From Glandiceps talaboti (taxonomy: Eukaryota > Hemichordata > Enteropneusta > Spengelidae): 64,000 nucleotides of DNA. The position numbers and the translations under genes are program-made. The stretch is taken from the NCBI RefSeq assembly GCF_964340395.1, contig NC_135568.1:14078776-14142775 (forward strand), written 5' to 3'. Of this stretch, positions 35,561 to 48,689 are shown piece by piece. A model generated the notes under the pieces. It was not told where the DNA came from. It did not search any database and saw only the letters and a program-made list of their open reading frames with translations. Position 1 is the stretch's first letter, and each line of letters starts with the position of its first letter.

Positions 35561-35780
35561 CACGAACTGAAGTATCCGCAACATACTTCAAACTATTTTT
35601 GTTGTCAGACAACATATTGATGGGATAAAAATGTTCATTAAAGTCAATTTGATGACGACAAACTCAGACACTACAGCCAGGCAGGTGTACGCATGCGCAC
35701 GGACTGACCTATCCTTCGTAATTCAAACAATGCATATGTTGTCAACCAACACATTGATGGGGTAAAAATGTTCTTTTAAG
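35491..35780. repeat. Two-copy tandem duplication carrying NRF1-like motifs
   Basis: AATTTGATGACGACAAACTC, the palindrome CGCATGCGCA (35553-35562 and 35690-35699) and TTGATGGGATAAAAATGTTC each occur twice, about 137-155 bp apart. It lies immediately upstream of the candidate first exon of gene B. Confidence 0.8.
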
Positions 35781-37469
35781 TAGTTCTGTACACAAACCAT
35801 GAAACGGAATATCCATCCAGAGACTGATACTACCATTGTCGCAATCCAGAGCTGTTATTCAAGTTCTTCCGCGACACTGCGAAATAAGCTGGAGGCGGTC
35901 TTGGACAGTACGGTGCCGTAAAAGAGGCTGTGGCTTACGATAATGGCAACTGCAGACTGGAGACATTCTCTCTGGTCAGAGTATTTGTCTGCTCTGGCAT
36001 GTTACAGGGCCTATATCGCCTGGTGGTATTATGTATATATTTGGCAACGACCACTCTCTTACTAAAAAACTACATTTTATATGCGTGTGTATATATTGAT
36101 TTGTTTTTCACACTTCAATGTGACTGGAAATTGTATGTGTATCAATTTTACTATTCCATTGTTGTTTGTTGTGCTCTGTCATTAAAAAAATGTCCTATTT
36201 GTGACAGTTCCTATGGCAATTTACAATGTTGTATGTATACATCTACAAGTACTAGTATATTTGTTAGTCACTAAGGTGTACAAACTTGACTAGCTTTGCC
36301 ATACATTTCTTGATCCCTTTTGTCATTGTATTCTGTATATGTATATATTTTAAGGTTAATTTTTATTATAATGGTGAATAAACACTTATTAATGGCGCTT
36401 TAGCCTGTAAGAGGGATGAGAAGAGCGCCCGCAATGGCTGACCTTTCAGTCTAAGTTTTATGTCGATGACCGCACTTTCGAGAGAAGCTTATAGACAAAT
36501 CACAAACAAGGAAGACAAATGTACTATGCTTTATGTAAAAAGAATTTCCAACTTCGTTTTCGGTCTCTGGTTTGACTAAAATTATTATATATAACAAAAC
36601 GTGAACGCAACGATAACATACAAAATCTTCATAATTTAAAATCCACTGTCGTGACTTCTGTGTGAACCAAGTCATTCAAGTTTTATTTTGTTACGTGCAC
36701 CTTGGTCCCGGGGTACATGTACATAATTCAATTCTGACAAATGTCTGGGCATATTTTCATTTATTTTATTTTTAATTCAAATTTTAACATAATGGTGTTC
36801 TTTTGTGTGAAATAGCGAATTGGTGTGAGATTGCGAAGTCAACATCGGTAAGCCTTGGGAGACTACACTAGTAACTGGGGAAAAAGTTGACATTTTCGTA
36901 CACAAAACGAATAAAGATCCCGGTGTCCAGTCTATTAGCATTGCATTTTCTCTAATAATCTATAAATTCCTATACGCTTTACACCTCCACTCACGCGGAT
37001 TGAGGGACTTTGGCCAGACGTGGTTCAGTTAGAGACCAGGTTGGCATCTCACGCATCCACACTATGTATGTCTCCAAGCACTGGTGTGGGACATTGTTAG
37101 AAATTTCTCCTGACTCACTCAGTCTGCAAGCAGGACTTGGTTATGGTCTATTGTCATGAATAACGATGTGTGATATTCTATTCAGTGGCCATGTAAATGT
37201 GGCTTGATTACATTGCGATTTGTTGATTTACTTTCAAAGCTCGCTATGTGAAGATACATGTAAATGGGGTGAATGATGAGGAGTGGAGACCTCCCCTTAT
37301 GCTCTGTGGGTGAACAAATGTTACATGTGGCGGGGAAAAGTATTTGATTATACCACCCCCCCCCCCTCAAAAAAAAGAAAAAAAAGAGAGTAAAGAATAA
37401 GGTTTCTGTAGTCAGATCTATCAGTGGATGTAATCAGGGTGATAAATCTTGCGTATGTTAGGTATGGCA
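35781..37469. other. Intergenic stretch, nothing coding
   Basis: About 36890-37090 belongs to a dispersed repeat (ACACCTCCACTCACG, GAGGGACTTTGGCCAGACGT, GACCAGGTTGGCATC) that recurs near 44755-44850 and, split, at 53633-54025. The rest is unremarkable. Confidence 0.4.
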
Positions 37470-37508
37470 GTTCTCTTTTTGGAGGATGTGGTGGTCCTGA
37501 AAAGGACC
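37470..37508 (-). terminator. Histone 3' processing signal of H2A copy 1 (stem-loop and HDE)
   Basis: Minus-strand stem-loop GGTCCTTTTCAGGACC at 37493-37508, then the purine-rich downstream element AAAAAGAGAAC at 37470-37480. The stem-loop binds SLBP and the HDE pairs with U7 snRNA; transcripts should be non-polyadenylated. Confidence 0.93.
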
Positions 37509-37519
37509 GTTTGGTTTGT

Positions 37520-37534
37520 GTATGCTTAGCATAC
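37520..37534 (-). promoter_or_regulatory. Second 3' UTR hairpin, H2A copy 1
   Basis: GTATGC-TAA-GCATAC on the coding strand, 3 bases after the stop codon and upstream of the canonical stem-loop. See the matching hairpins after the other H2A and both H2B genes. Confidence 0.7.
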
Positions 37535-37537
37535 GAT

Positions 37538-38241
<704 letters not shown>

Positions 38242-38616
38242 ATGCCTCCTAAAGGAAGTGGTAAAGCCGTCAAGAAGGCCGGTAAGGCCCCACCAGCTGC
38301 TCGTAGTGGTGACAAGAAGAAGAGAAAGAGACGAAGGAAGGAAAGCTATGGTATCTACATCTACAAAGTCATGAAGCAGGTTCACCCAGACACTGGTATC
38401 TCCTCCAAAGCCATGTCTATCATGAACAGCTTCGTCAACGATATCTTCGAACGTATTGCCGCTGAAGCTTCCCGCCTTGCACAGTACAACAAAAGATCCA
38501 CCATCACCAGCAGAGAGATCCAGACTGCTGTACGTCTCTTGCTGCCCGGTGAGCTTGCCAAGCACGCCGTCAGTGAGGGTACCAAAGCCGTCACCAAGTA
38601 CACCAGTTCCAAGTAA
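38242..38616 (+). CDS. Histone H2B, copy 1
   Basis: 124 aa, intronless. Lysine-rich tail [20 protein letters not shown], then the histone fold [37 protein letters not shown], and the C-terminal helix with [16 protein letters not shown], where the Lys of AVTKYTSSK is the conserved ubiquitylation site. Differs from copy 2 by one extra Pro in the tail. Core histone; partner of H2A. Confidence 0.98.
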   Translation: MPPKGSGKAVKKAGKAPPAARSGDKKKRKRRRKESYGIYIYKVMKQVHPDTGISSKAMSIMNSFVNDIFERIAAEASRLAQYNKRSTITSREIQTAVRLLLPGELAKHAVSEGTKAVTKYTSSK

Positions 38617-38619
38617 ATC

Positions 38620-38634
38620 GTATGCCAAGCGTAC
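38620..38634 (+). promoter_or_regulatory. Second 3' UTR hairpin, H2B copy 1
   Basis: GTATGC-CAA-GCGTAC, 3 bases after the stop. One A-to-G change in the 3' arm leaves a G:U pair in RNA, so the stem is kept. Confidence 0.7.
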
Positions 38635-38645
38635 ACAAACCAAAC

Positions 38646-38684
38646 GGTCCTTTTCAGGACCACCACATCCTCCAAAAAGAGAAC
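38646..38684 (+). terminator. Histone 3' processing signal of H2B copy 1
   Basis: Stem-loop GGTCCTTTTCAGGACC at 38646-38661, then CACCACATCC and the HDE AAAAAGAGAAC at 38674-38684. Confidence 0.95.
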
Positions 38685-39532
38685 TATCAAACCTAACAAA
38701 ATCTAATTTGTGTTTCATCAGAAACAAGTAATTTACTCTATTGATAAACAATATCGCCCCTAGTCTGATCGTACGATTTAAGGTGCGTTTAACACACATT
38801 TATTATTAGAACATGTTTTGACTCCTTGGTACCTTAGTTTTTATTTGTCTTCGTCAAGTTTATGCTGCAGTGATTTACATTTTTAGATGCATTGTCCGTG
38901 TATTGACCGACCCTTTTGTAGTATCATCAATGCCACTTCAACATAGTTTAAGGGCGGGATCAATAGTTCAGGAGGGGGGGGGGTAACCATTTTAGTTCTC
39001 ATCCGACAAACATTACTGGTATTTTACTTTTAGTGTAATCTGTTTTGTACGTTTGAATGTACACATATTGCTAGCTGAATATTTCATACGTTAAAATACT
39101 TGCTTATACTTCAGCCTTTACAATGACCGTCATTTCTTACTACATACTTATTTTGTGTTCGAATCGTAGTATGTACATTCCAGACCACTAAAAGAACGTG
39201 GTCTGTACATAGTGATACCTCAGACCACCATAGGTGCTACATGCTACTACTGGCACTGCTACCATACTAAGAAGCACACAGTGCTGTATGAAACAAAATC
39301 AATTGTTGCCAAAATAGAATGGGGTGGAAGCATCACGTCTATGGTTGTCCCATAATGCAATTTATCGTCACATACAACCACTGTGCATGTTTTCACATAC
39401 GTGCACGGTGTAGTGCAAAGTAATTAATAAACCTACCCAGGTCACCCTGGCCCAGCATGCATCACCCCCCCCCCCTTCCGAACTGGACGGGTATTCATGA
39501 GCTCACAGTCAAACTTCGCAAAGTGATGGCAC
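38685..39532. other. Intergenic stretch, nothing recognised
   Basis: A G run at about 38974-38982; no gene or repeat family member identified. Confidence 0.3.
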
Positions 39533-39540
39533 TACATCAT

Positions 39541-39753
39541 TAGACTGTCGACAGTCGCTCGCGCCTTTTTTCCCTCCGTTTTATCTAAATTCCGATCCGG
39601 CGCAACACTAGTCTAATCGCAAACTGATATCGAGGGCTCGACCATTCGGGCCTTCGGCCCTCAATATCAGTTTGCGATTATACTAGTGTTGCGCCGGATC
39701 GGAGTTTAGATAAAACGTAGGAAAAAAAGGCGCGAGCGACTGTCGACAGTCTA
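39541..39753. repeat. Near-perfect foldback MITE with 8-bp target duplication (hAT-like)
   Basis: 213 bp whose two ~95-bp arms are almost exact reverse complements around a short GC-rich centre (GACCATTCGGGCC). Termini are TAGACTGTCGACAGTC and its complement; the GACTGTCGACAGTC within each terminus is itself a palindrome. Flanked by TACATCAT at 39533-39540 and 39754-39761, a perfect 8-bp duplication. 8-bp duplications and TAG-type ends suit the hAT superfamily. No coding sequence. Confidence 0.88.
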
Positions 39754-39911
39754 TACATCATTAACCAAACATTTAAACACTATGACTCAGTCACAAGAGA
39801 CCAATTAATTATATCAATAATCATACAGGCTCATGCCTGAGAGCGTTCGCCCAGTTCGCAAACATTTAAGCCTTATTCAAGTGAAAGTATTAAAAAAAAT
39901 GTCTAAACGAA

Positions 39912-39915
<4 letters not shown>

Positions 39916-39948
<33 letters not shown>
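39916..39948 (+). repeat. (CA)n microsatellite
   Basis: About 15 CA units. Confidence 0.95.
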
Positions 39949-39950
<2 letters not shown>

Positions 39951-40118
39951 CATGTATTACTATTACAATGTAATCATGGTAATAGAATGTTGGCATAGTT
40001 AGAAAAAATAACATAGCATTAGCACATTGTATATAATTCCCCCTCCACTGTGATTGTTCGGTCATCTTCATTCGCAAATAAGTTTGCCAGCCTCTGTTAA
40101 AGCTCAATCGGAGGTTAT

Positions 40119-40335
40119 AAGGCCAAATAAAAAAGTTGTCTGGTTCCTGTTACCCGACCCAACCTAGGCTAGATTTTCACGTCGACCCGAAACTTTTTTT
40201 TTACGTAGAAACTGACATCAACTTAAAAAGATAATATAAAACTATTCTCCTAATCTGTAATGGCTGTACATCTGATAGGAAGAAATAAACAACAAAAAGA
40301 CCATTTGGAAAACAATGGGAAACCTGAGCTAGAGA
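40119..40335 (-). repeat. MITE-like element, family 1, reversed partial copy
   Basis: Reads GGCCAAATAAAAAAGTTGTC, GGTTCCTGTTACCCGACCCA, ACTGACATCAACTTAAAAAG, GTAATGGCTGTACATCTGAT and AACCTGAGCTAGAGATTCAC, the complement of the right two-thirds of 16293-16655. Confidence 0.7.
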
Positions 40336-40445
40336 TTCACCATAGACCCTCCATTGATGGTCTATGGCACAGGCACTCGAATCAATGTGTATGATTTTTG
40401 TCTTCTACACATTGATTTGAGTGCCTATGGTCTATGGTGAGTCTA
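40336..40445. repeat. Imperfect hairpin with GGTCTATGG ends
   Basis: CACCATAGACC and GGTCTATGGTGA form the outer arms; GGCACTCGAATCAATGTGTA and TACACATTGATTTGAGTGCC form the inner arms. Directly abuts the family-1 copy. Confidence 0.7.
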
Positions 40446-40739
40446 TGTCTGTCACAGTCCCCCCCCCCCCCTCCACTGTCTATGGTTAGTGTGACAACGT
40501 GTACGTACGTCATTACATGTTTTGAATGCATTTGTACTTTTTGTTTTCATGAATGAAAAGTCCAAAATAAACTCCAAAATAAAGATAGTAAAAAAAGAAT
40601 CGTAATTGATCAGCAAGAGAATGGTGCTTGCAAGTTTCATACTATAAATTTGAAATAGTTACATGTAAAATGCTCACGTTTTATTCAAGGCAGCTCTGTA
40701 TCGAGCTTCAAGTAAAATTGAGATCCTAGCGTGTCAACT

Positions 40740-41318
<579 letters not shown>

Positions 41319-41346
41319 ATTTCAAACTACTAAACCCAAACCAAAC

Positions 41347-41385
41347 GGCCCTTTTCAGGGCCACCACATCCTCCAAAAAGAGAAC
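41347..41385 (+). terminator. Histone 3' processing signal of H4 copy 1
   Basis: Stem-loop GGCCCTTTTCAGGGCC at 41347-41362 (one C:G pair differs from the H2A/H2B version) and HDE AAAAAGAGAAC at 41375-41385. No second hairpin after the stop. Confidence 0.95.
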
Positions 41386-42899
41386 TACCTAACCACTTTT
41401 GTTGTATGTGTATGTGTGTTTGAAAGCGAGATCAGCAAGGCAAGCAATGTATATCATTTTAGTAAAACTCGTGCCTGAAGGTTTCCTATACGATATATGA
41501 TCGATCATAGAGAACGTCAACATCACAGCAGATCTAATAGACTTCGAAATTTATTATTTTATAGTATATAATGCAATCAGCTTTACAAACGTTACACTAA
41601 TATATTTTGAACGTCTCATTTTCTACAAGTCGTGTCGTCATTTAGTAGTTCGAAAACTGACTCCATCTTTTGTCATGTACGTGAAAACCACAGACAAGTT
41701 AGGGCTCGGCTTACACCCGTACTTGTGTCTCTCGTGTGGCTTTATGCTCGGAAAGTTTTTATCTCAAATGGCCATGCTGCCAGTGGTTGCTTAGTTAATT
41801 TTCCCGTTATCGACAAATAGAGTACTAGTTGTAGTATATTGACGCATATGTAAGTAACATTTGTGTGATACATCTATTTTCCTTGGAGAAACGAAGACTT
41901 GCAATAATAAAGCGTGTGCCCTGTGCATGATTTTAGCCACGGACTGTGATCCATGGACCTATTATCTCTTGTCTCAAGAATAGATACATGTTGTGATTTA
42001 ACATATATCACAATACAATTACTACAGACAACGAACACCCGATGCCTTAGTTTGAAACTTGTCGGACAGCCATTCTACTACTTGAAATTTCCTCATCACT
42101 GACTTTGCTATGGTCCTCTCATAAGAACCATTGCTATATTCTGATATCAAATTTCAAAGTTTTATGATTTTGAGCGTGACAGGACTTTTTCAACTACTTC
42201 TTATCTTCGTATTATAAATGTTTGTTTTTTATTTATTTTTTAAATATATTTTTTTTTAGCATGACAGGACTCTTTGAACTACTTGAATATCAACTATATA
42301 ATATGGTCTTGTACAGTCCACAGAGCACAATTACAATATCTTAATTTGGCTTATGCCAAGATAGCTGTTCTTATCTTCGTATTATAAATGTTTATTTATT
42401 TATTTTTTTAAATATTTTTTATTGCTTTCCATACCTTAACAATTATTGTGTATCATGCAGATTCCCTCTGTAATTAGACTTTGCAAGTCAGAGTAATTGT
42501 TAGTATGTAAATCATGGTAAATGCATACAATACTATAGTGAAACATTCAATAACAATTGGAAGTGCAAAACTGGCAGTTATGAAGAGAAACAAAGGGCCA
42601 TTCAATGAATAGAAATAAAGGGCCACTCAATGTCAATAGACAGACACATAAAAGCACAAATCAATGCAAGATAAATTACACAGCAAAATTACTAACAAAT
42701 GCCACAGCCACAGGATGCTGATGCGACTTCACAGCTACACACCATACATGCAAAAACATAGTTTGCCTGGGTATTAAAAAGACAGTTTCGGCTATGCCTA
42801 TGTCGAGAAGTGATAATTCCATACTACAGACAAATTCGCAATGATAACATTCGTCTCTGACACACTATTAATGTGAACTTGATGTTGTTAGGTTTGGTA
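41386..42899. other. Intergenic stretch with a short duplication
   Basis: A block CTTATCTTCGTATTATAAAT occurs near 42203 and 42370, with GACAGGACT...AACTACTT also repeated nearby. No gene recognised. Confidence 0.4.
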
Positions 42900-42938
42900 G
42901 TTCTCTTTTTGGAGGATGTAGTGGTCCTGAAAAGGACC
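42900..42938 (-). terminator. Histone 3' processing signal of H2B copy 2
   Basis: Minus-strand stem-loop GGTCCTTTTCAGGACC at 42923-42938 and HDE at 42900-42910. Confidence 0.94.
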
Positions 42939-42949
42939 GTTTGGCTTGT

Positions 42950-42965
42950 GTATGCTTGGGCATAC
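42950..42965 (-). promoter_or_regulatory. Second 3' UTR hairpin, H2B copy 2
   Basis: GTATGC-CCAA-GCATAC on the coding strand, right after the stop. The loop differs from the other copies while the stem is intact. Confidence 0.7.
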
Positions 42966-42968
42966 GAT

Positions 42969-43340
42969 TTACTTGGAACTGGTGTACTTGGTGACGGCTT
43001 TGGTACCCTCACTGACGGCGTGCTTGGCAAGCTCACCGGGCAGCAAGAGACGTACAGCAGTCTGGATCTCTCTGCTGGTGATGGTGGATCTTTTGTTGTA
43101 CTGTGCAAGGCGGGAAGCTTCAGCGGCAATACGTTCAAAGATATCGTTGACGAAGCTGTTCATGATAGACATGGCTTTGGAGGAGATACCAGTGTCTGGG
43201 TGAACCTGCTTCATGACTTTGTAGATGTAGATACCATAGCTTTCCTTCCTTCGTCTCTTTCTCTTCTTCTTGTCACCACTACGGGCAGCTGGGGCCTTAC
43301 CGGCCTTCTTGACGGCTTTACCACTTCCTTTGGGAGGCAT
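42969..43340 (-). CDS. Histone H2B, copy 2
   Basis: 123 aa, intronless, identical to copy 1 apart from one Pro deleted in the tail (GKAPAARSG against [10 protein letters not shown]). Same fold markers and AVTKYTSSK end. Divergent from H2A copy 2 across a 332-bp promoter. Confidence 0.98.
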   Translation of the reverse strand: MPPKGSGKAVKKAGKAPAARSGDKKKRKRRRKESYGIYIYKVMKQVHPDTGISSKAMSIMNSFVNDIFERIAAEASRLAQYNKRSTITSREIQTAVRLLLPGELAKHAVSEGTKAVTKYTSSK

Positions 43341-44050
<710 letters not shown>

Positions 44051-44053
44051 ATC

Positions 44054-44068
44054 GTATGCTTAGCATAC
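44054..44068 (+). promoter_or_regulatory. Second 3' UTR hairpin, H2A copy 2
   Basis: GTATGC-TTA-GCATAC, 3 bases after the stop. Confidence 0.7.
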
Positions 44069-44079
44069 ACAAACCAAAC

Positions 44080-44118
44080 GGTCCTTTTCAGGACCACCAC
44101 ATCCTCCAAAAAGAGAAC
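44080..44118 (+). terminator. Histone 3' processing signal of H2A copy 2
   Basis: Stem-loop GGTCCTTTTCAGGACC at 44080-44095 and HDE AAAAAGAGAAC at 44108-44118. Confidence 0.95.
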
Positions 44119-44142
44119 TACCACAACCACGTTACTTTTCAG

Positions 44143-44187
44143 GCCATACATACATACATACATACATACATACATACATACATACAT
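44143..44187 (+). repeat. (CATA)n microsatellite
   Basis: About 11 CATA units just after H2A copy 2. Confidence 0.9.
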
Positions 44188-44367
44188 GCATAAGTAATGT
44201 GTTGAACAGACGTGAAAAATAAATTAAATCCTGACATTTCGATTGAACATTCTTTAGTTAATATATATCAAGGCGAGGTGTAAGTAGTTCGTCACCTGAA
44301 AGTAAACCAACAAGAAGCCCAGAGCACACGTACCTGAAAGATAGAATAGTATAATTTACGTACATAA

Positions 44368-44375
<8 letters not shown>

Positions 44376-44411
<36 letters not shown>
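44376..44411 (+). repeat. (TA)n microsatellite
   Basis: About 17 TA units. Confidence 0.9.
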
Positions 44412-44413
<2 letters not shown>

Positions 44414-44416
44414 CGG

Positions 44417-44545
44417 GTTTTGACCTGGCATTTGTGTCTCGCCAATTTTTCCTTTGAAAAAGAATATTTATTCGAAACGTCGGATTTAACAGCTATATAC
44501 ACGGACTAGTTTATTAGTTCCTTATGCATTTCTTTCTACATACAT
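44417..44545 (+). repeat. Dispersed element with tetranucleotide tail, second copy
   Basis: Reverse match of 21086-21215: TTGAAAAAGAATATTTATTC, GAAACGTCGGATTTAACAGC and ATGCATTTCTTTCTACATAC, running into the CATA array. Confidence 0.7.
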
Positions 44546-44685
44546 ACATACACACGTACACACACACACACACACACACATACATACATACATACATACA
44601 TACATACATACATACACACACACATACATACATACATACATACATACATACATACATACATACATTCATACATACGTGTATAACT
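44537..44685 (+). repeat. (CATA)n/(CA)n microsatellite
   Basis: ATACATAC units with two ACAC-rich interruptions; probably the tail of the preceding element. Confidence 0.9.
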
Positions 44686-46570
44686 GAGATATGTTGTTTC
44701 ACTGCAATATAAACTTCAGGGTAATACCGTGGAAGTATTACCCACGTGAATACTTCCTAGTCTTGTCCCTGTGCGGAATCGTTGCGATTTACCCCTCCAC
44801 TCACTGGTTTAGAGACCACGTTGGCATCCAGACTTAAGCTTCCATGGTACATGTAATTCTACGACATTTTGACAAATTATTAGTTTCAATTTCGCTTATT
44901 TTTGAGGGAACCGTTATTCATTAGGCCAAATAAACAATGTTCATTTCAACACTCGTACTAGTTTTGTTCAGCAAACATAGATGTACTGTATATGTTAACC
45001 CCTGCCTTACTTTTTCATTTACATTATTTTTCGTAAATTACTAGTGGAATGATATTCATTTCCTTGTTCTTTTTCCTCTTTATGTTTTGTGCGATGGACT
45101 GAGGCTTTAGCATTCAAAATAAATAACACTCAATAAACATCGTGTTTCCGATGACCCGACCTTCCCTAAACATTTTAAAGCTATCTAAATAAAAAGATAT
45201 AGAAAATCATTGTTTTCTTGACCTTAATCATAGACCCTACACGTAGGGTCTATGCGAGGTCTGTTTTCTTTCTTTCTCGAGTGATGTCTATAGAGACCAT
45301 ACATGTATCACGTTTTATCAAACCATCACATTATGGGTATTCTGACCGACATTTGTTTGTTTGGGGTAAAATTAAAAAGATAAAATAAATTCTCGACCTA
45401 CCTAACCCTTTTTCTGAGGTCATTTTTTCGCCTTTTGGTCATTATCTCAAAGGCGGTCTTTCTATTAAATGTATACTTGCAAATAGACAAGCTGTTAAAC
45501 AGGGTTGAAAAACATTAGACCACCTTATGCGTGAATGGTAGGTAGAGGGTTTTTTTGTATCACATATGAAATCATATCCCGTTCGAGAGTACTATTTCCC
45601 ACATCAATGTATTTCAAGGACAACTGGTAGTTTACAGTCTAATTTTAGAAATTAGATTAATATTATCCATTAATTACTTTGTACTATTAGTATTAAAGTT
45701 AGCTTTAATAAATTTAATTATTTAGATATCATTCCATAGTTTATCTGATGTTAATATTGTGCCTTCGTTGCAATAAGATGAGAAAGTGTAGACTTTTCGT
45801 TTGCTCAGTCCGTCTAACTCTAACCTCTGTCAGGTAACAAAGAAGTCCAAATATGAACAGTTGCGGGGCAAATTCGAAAGTGCTAGATCTAGCATTTCAC
45901 CATTTTTTGACAAAATGCTAGATCAATCTTTAGGTCAGAAAACTGTCCCCAGCATGTTTTTTCCCCAACAAAATACACCAAACCCCTTTACTGTAAGTTA
46001 AATAATCAAATGCAAATAGCTTTACACGTTTTAGAACCTTCTTGCCAAAACACTCGGGCTCAATATGCTCAATGACTCTCTTTTCAACAAATTCTTTTAA
46101 TAGTTAGTGTGTGTGTAAAGGTGATGGGCCCGGGTATTGTTTTCCTATTCCAATCTAGTCTATTATAATAAGGTAGCACCTTTGTTTCATATTCTTGGAC
46201 GCTCACTTTGTATGTAGGAATTATTGTGTATTGTTTACTCATGGCGTTGCGTTCCCCCTCAAATAAAAAGCTCCAGAGGGTTTGCTGAGAGCACAAACAA
46301 GTAATGCTGAGAGTGATAATGGTTAAAGTTAACCCCACGACCCTAGTATTTCTTACAATATTAATTATCCAACACATTCCATCTGATAGAAATAGGGCAT
46401 CTGATCGAAATGACATTTTTTCGCCTAACCCGACCGCCAATATTTTTCTCCCAGAGTCCTTTTATTTTTATTTTCGATTATGCGATATTTCACATTTGAA
46501 GAGTTCTGTGTGATTTATTTGTTGGGAGATGTTCCGCGACGAGAAATATCGTGGCCCGGGGTATCGGTAC
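44686..46570. other. Intergenic stretch with repeat relics
   Basis: Contains the dispersed GTTGGCATCCAGACT repeat at about 44755-44850 and a family-1 MITE relic at about 45365-45440. No gene recognised. Confidence 0.4.
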
Positions 46571-46624
46571 TACGAAAGCCGTAGAGGGACTTCTGACTTC
46601 AGAAGTCCCTCTACGGCTTTCGTA
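46571..46624. repeat. Perfect 26-bp inverted repeat with 2-bp spacer
   Basis: Arms TACGAAAGCC...CTTCTGA and TCAGAAG...GGCTTTCGTA are exact complements over 26 bp, separated by CT. ATATCGTGG lies on both sides (46546 and 46624), possibly a target duplication. Confidence 0.9.
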
Positions 46625-46709
46625 TATCGTGGGTGGTGGCACTATTCCTCAAAAAAATCAAATGAAATTCTAGATTACAATAATGAATTACAAGATACTG
46701 TGATATATT

Positions 46710-46859
46710 CTAGTTCCAGACAGGGACAGGATTACGTAACCATGGATCTATTAATAGATCCATGGTACATGTATTACGTGTTAAATACTTCATCTTAATG
46801 GTATTACAATCAATGACGTATTTAATACGTAATACTGTATCTGTCTGGAACGGGACTAG
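46710..46859. repeat. Composite palindromic element with CTAG termini
   Basis: CTAGTTCCAGACAGGGACAG at the left and CTGTCTGGAACGGGACTAG at the right form inverted ends. Inside is a perfect 26-bp palindrome at 46740-46765 (half CCATGGATCTATT) and paired TTACGTAA/ATTACGT blocks. Confidence 0.75.
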
Positions 46860-47103
46860 CTAAACCGTCATTATATTATTCATCAAAATACCACCAACTT
46901 TCCTATTTGTTATTATTGATGCAAGCTCGTCTGTGTGTGTTACTGTATGTATCAACATGGTACTTTTGAAACACTACAGCCTTACTAACATTACAAACCC
47001 AACGAATAAATTGTCTTGGTACTTTAGTCTAGCATTATCATGTTTTCCTTCATCGAATATTTCACTGTACACGTTGGCATCTAGTTTCAATAATTGTAGC
47101 GTC

Positions 47104-47236
47104 ATGTGGCGGTTTTGATGTTTTTTCCGTCTCTTTTTGGTGACTTTTTAAGTTTTAGTGTTTAACCCGCACCTAACTAAACACTAAAACTTAAAAAGTC
47201 ACCAAAACAGACGAAAAAAAAACTCAAAACCACAAC
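47104..47236. repeat. Long hairpin, ~60-bp arms
   Basis: GGTGACTTTTTAAGTTTTAG with TGTTTA pairs exactly with TAAACA and CTAAAACTTAAAAAGTCACC around an ~11-base loop. Pairing continues outward through CCGTCTCTTTTT and GGTTTTGA with a few mismatches. Confidence 0.88.
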
Positions 47237-47449
47237 AAGACACTATAATTATTGCAGCTAGTTGGCATCCAAACTACAAATACTTTATACATATACAGAT
47301 ATATCGGTTTATTACATGGCCAATCGTACAGATTGGTGAGGGCGCGAACCAGGGTAATCGTGAGCAGATCTCGAGGGGATATACATGTAAAAATCTACCC
47401 GGATCCAAAAAACATATCACGTCTACCATCTTACCCAAATTCCAATCTC

Positions 47450-47964
<515 letters not shown>

Positions 47965-47989
47965 ATTTCTAAACACAACCAAACCAAAC

Positions 47990-48018
47990 GGCCCTTTTCA
48001 GGGCCACCACATCCTCTA
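47990..48018 (+). terminator. Histone 3' processing signal of H4 copy 2
   Basis: Stem-loop GGCCCTTTTCAGGGCC at 47990-48005 and HDE AAAAAGAGAAC at 48008-48018. Confidence 0.95.
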
Positions 48019-48572
48019 AAAAGAGAACTACCTAACCACTCTGCTTCATACGTAGGAACTTGAAAAAGGCCCATCTCTGACTCTGCATAAATGATTCCAA
48101 TGTCTGTATTTTGGATGCGAATTTCGGAAAGTGTTTAGTCGTGCATTGTCTTGATTTTTTCCCCTCATTTTAAGCTATATACACGTACCAGTCAGTCATG
48201 ACTTTGTTGCCGAAGTCTCTGGGCTAACCACACATTGCAGTGCAGTTGTCTGCTTGCAGACGGAAAATTCTGGACTCGACATCCTTGTCAGAATCCCGTT
48301 CCCATACACTGAGGACTAGGCCAACCATAGTGTAACTTCAGTTTATAATATTTGTCTATCATGTATGCAATCTGTAGTTTCCATTTGTTGACATTGCCAA
48401 AACCTCCCCGCAAACTGAAATTAACAAAGTGCTCACAACGTATAAGTATCGTGTGCGATACGTACAAGTGTACAGAATACATGTAACAGTTCCATTTCAC
48501 TTGTCTTGTTCAGTCCTATCAAACTCTTTATGATATCCACGAGTGGTGCAACTCAATTGTAAAATACAACAC
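48019..48572. other. Intergenic stretch, nothing recognised
   Basis: No gene or repeat identified. Confidence 0.3.
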
Positions 48573-48581
48573 CGGTATTGT

Positions 48582-48689
48582 TAGTCTGTAAGGTACGCCG
48601 TGACGGTGCGCCCTCAAACATCGGCCAACCCCTAACACTGTGAGAGGAGGCCGGTGAGGGCGAAACGTCACGACGTATCTTACAGTCTA
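48582..48689. repeat. Foldback MITE with 9-bp target duplication, copy 2
   Basis: Same family as 19058-19168, in the opposite orientation. Termini TAGTCTGTAAGGTACG and CGTATCTTACAGTCTA. Flanked by a perfect CGGTATTGT at 48573-48581 and 48690-48698. Confidence 0.85.

Noticed and set aside
35930-36274. 114-aa hydrophobic frame upstream of the histone cluster
   Set aside because: No recognisable family, no splice or promoter evidence, and composition as expected from AT-rich DNA.
44440-44490. Penelope-type hammerhead remnant around CGAAACGTCGGAT
   Set aside because: Only the GAAACGTC part is present; no CUGAUGA segment or pairing stem I was found nearby.
48582-48689. Degenerate hammerhead ribozyme suggested by GTGACGG...GAAACGTC between stems
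   Set aside because: The core differs from CUGANGA at two or more places, and the stem layout follows simply from the element being an inverted repeat. Covariance-model search would settle it.
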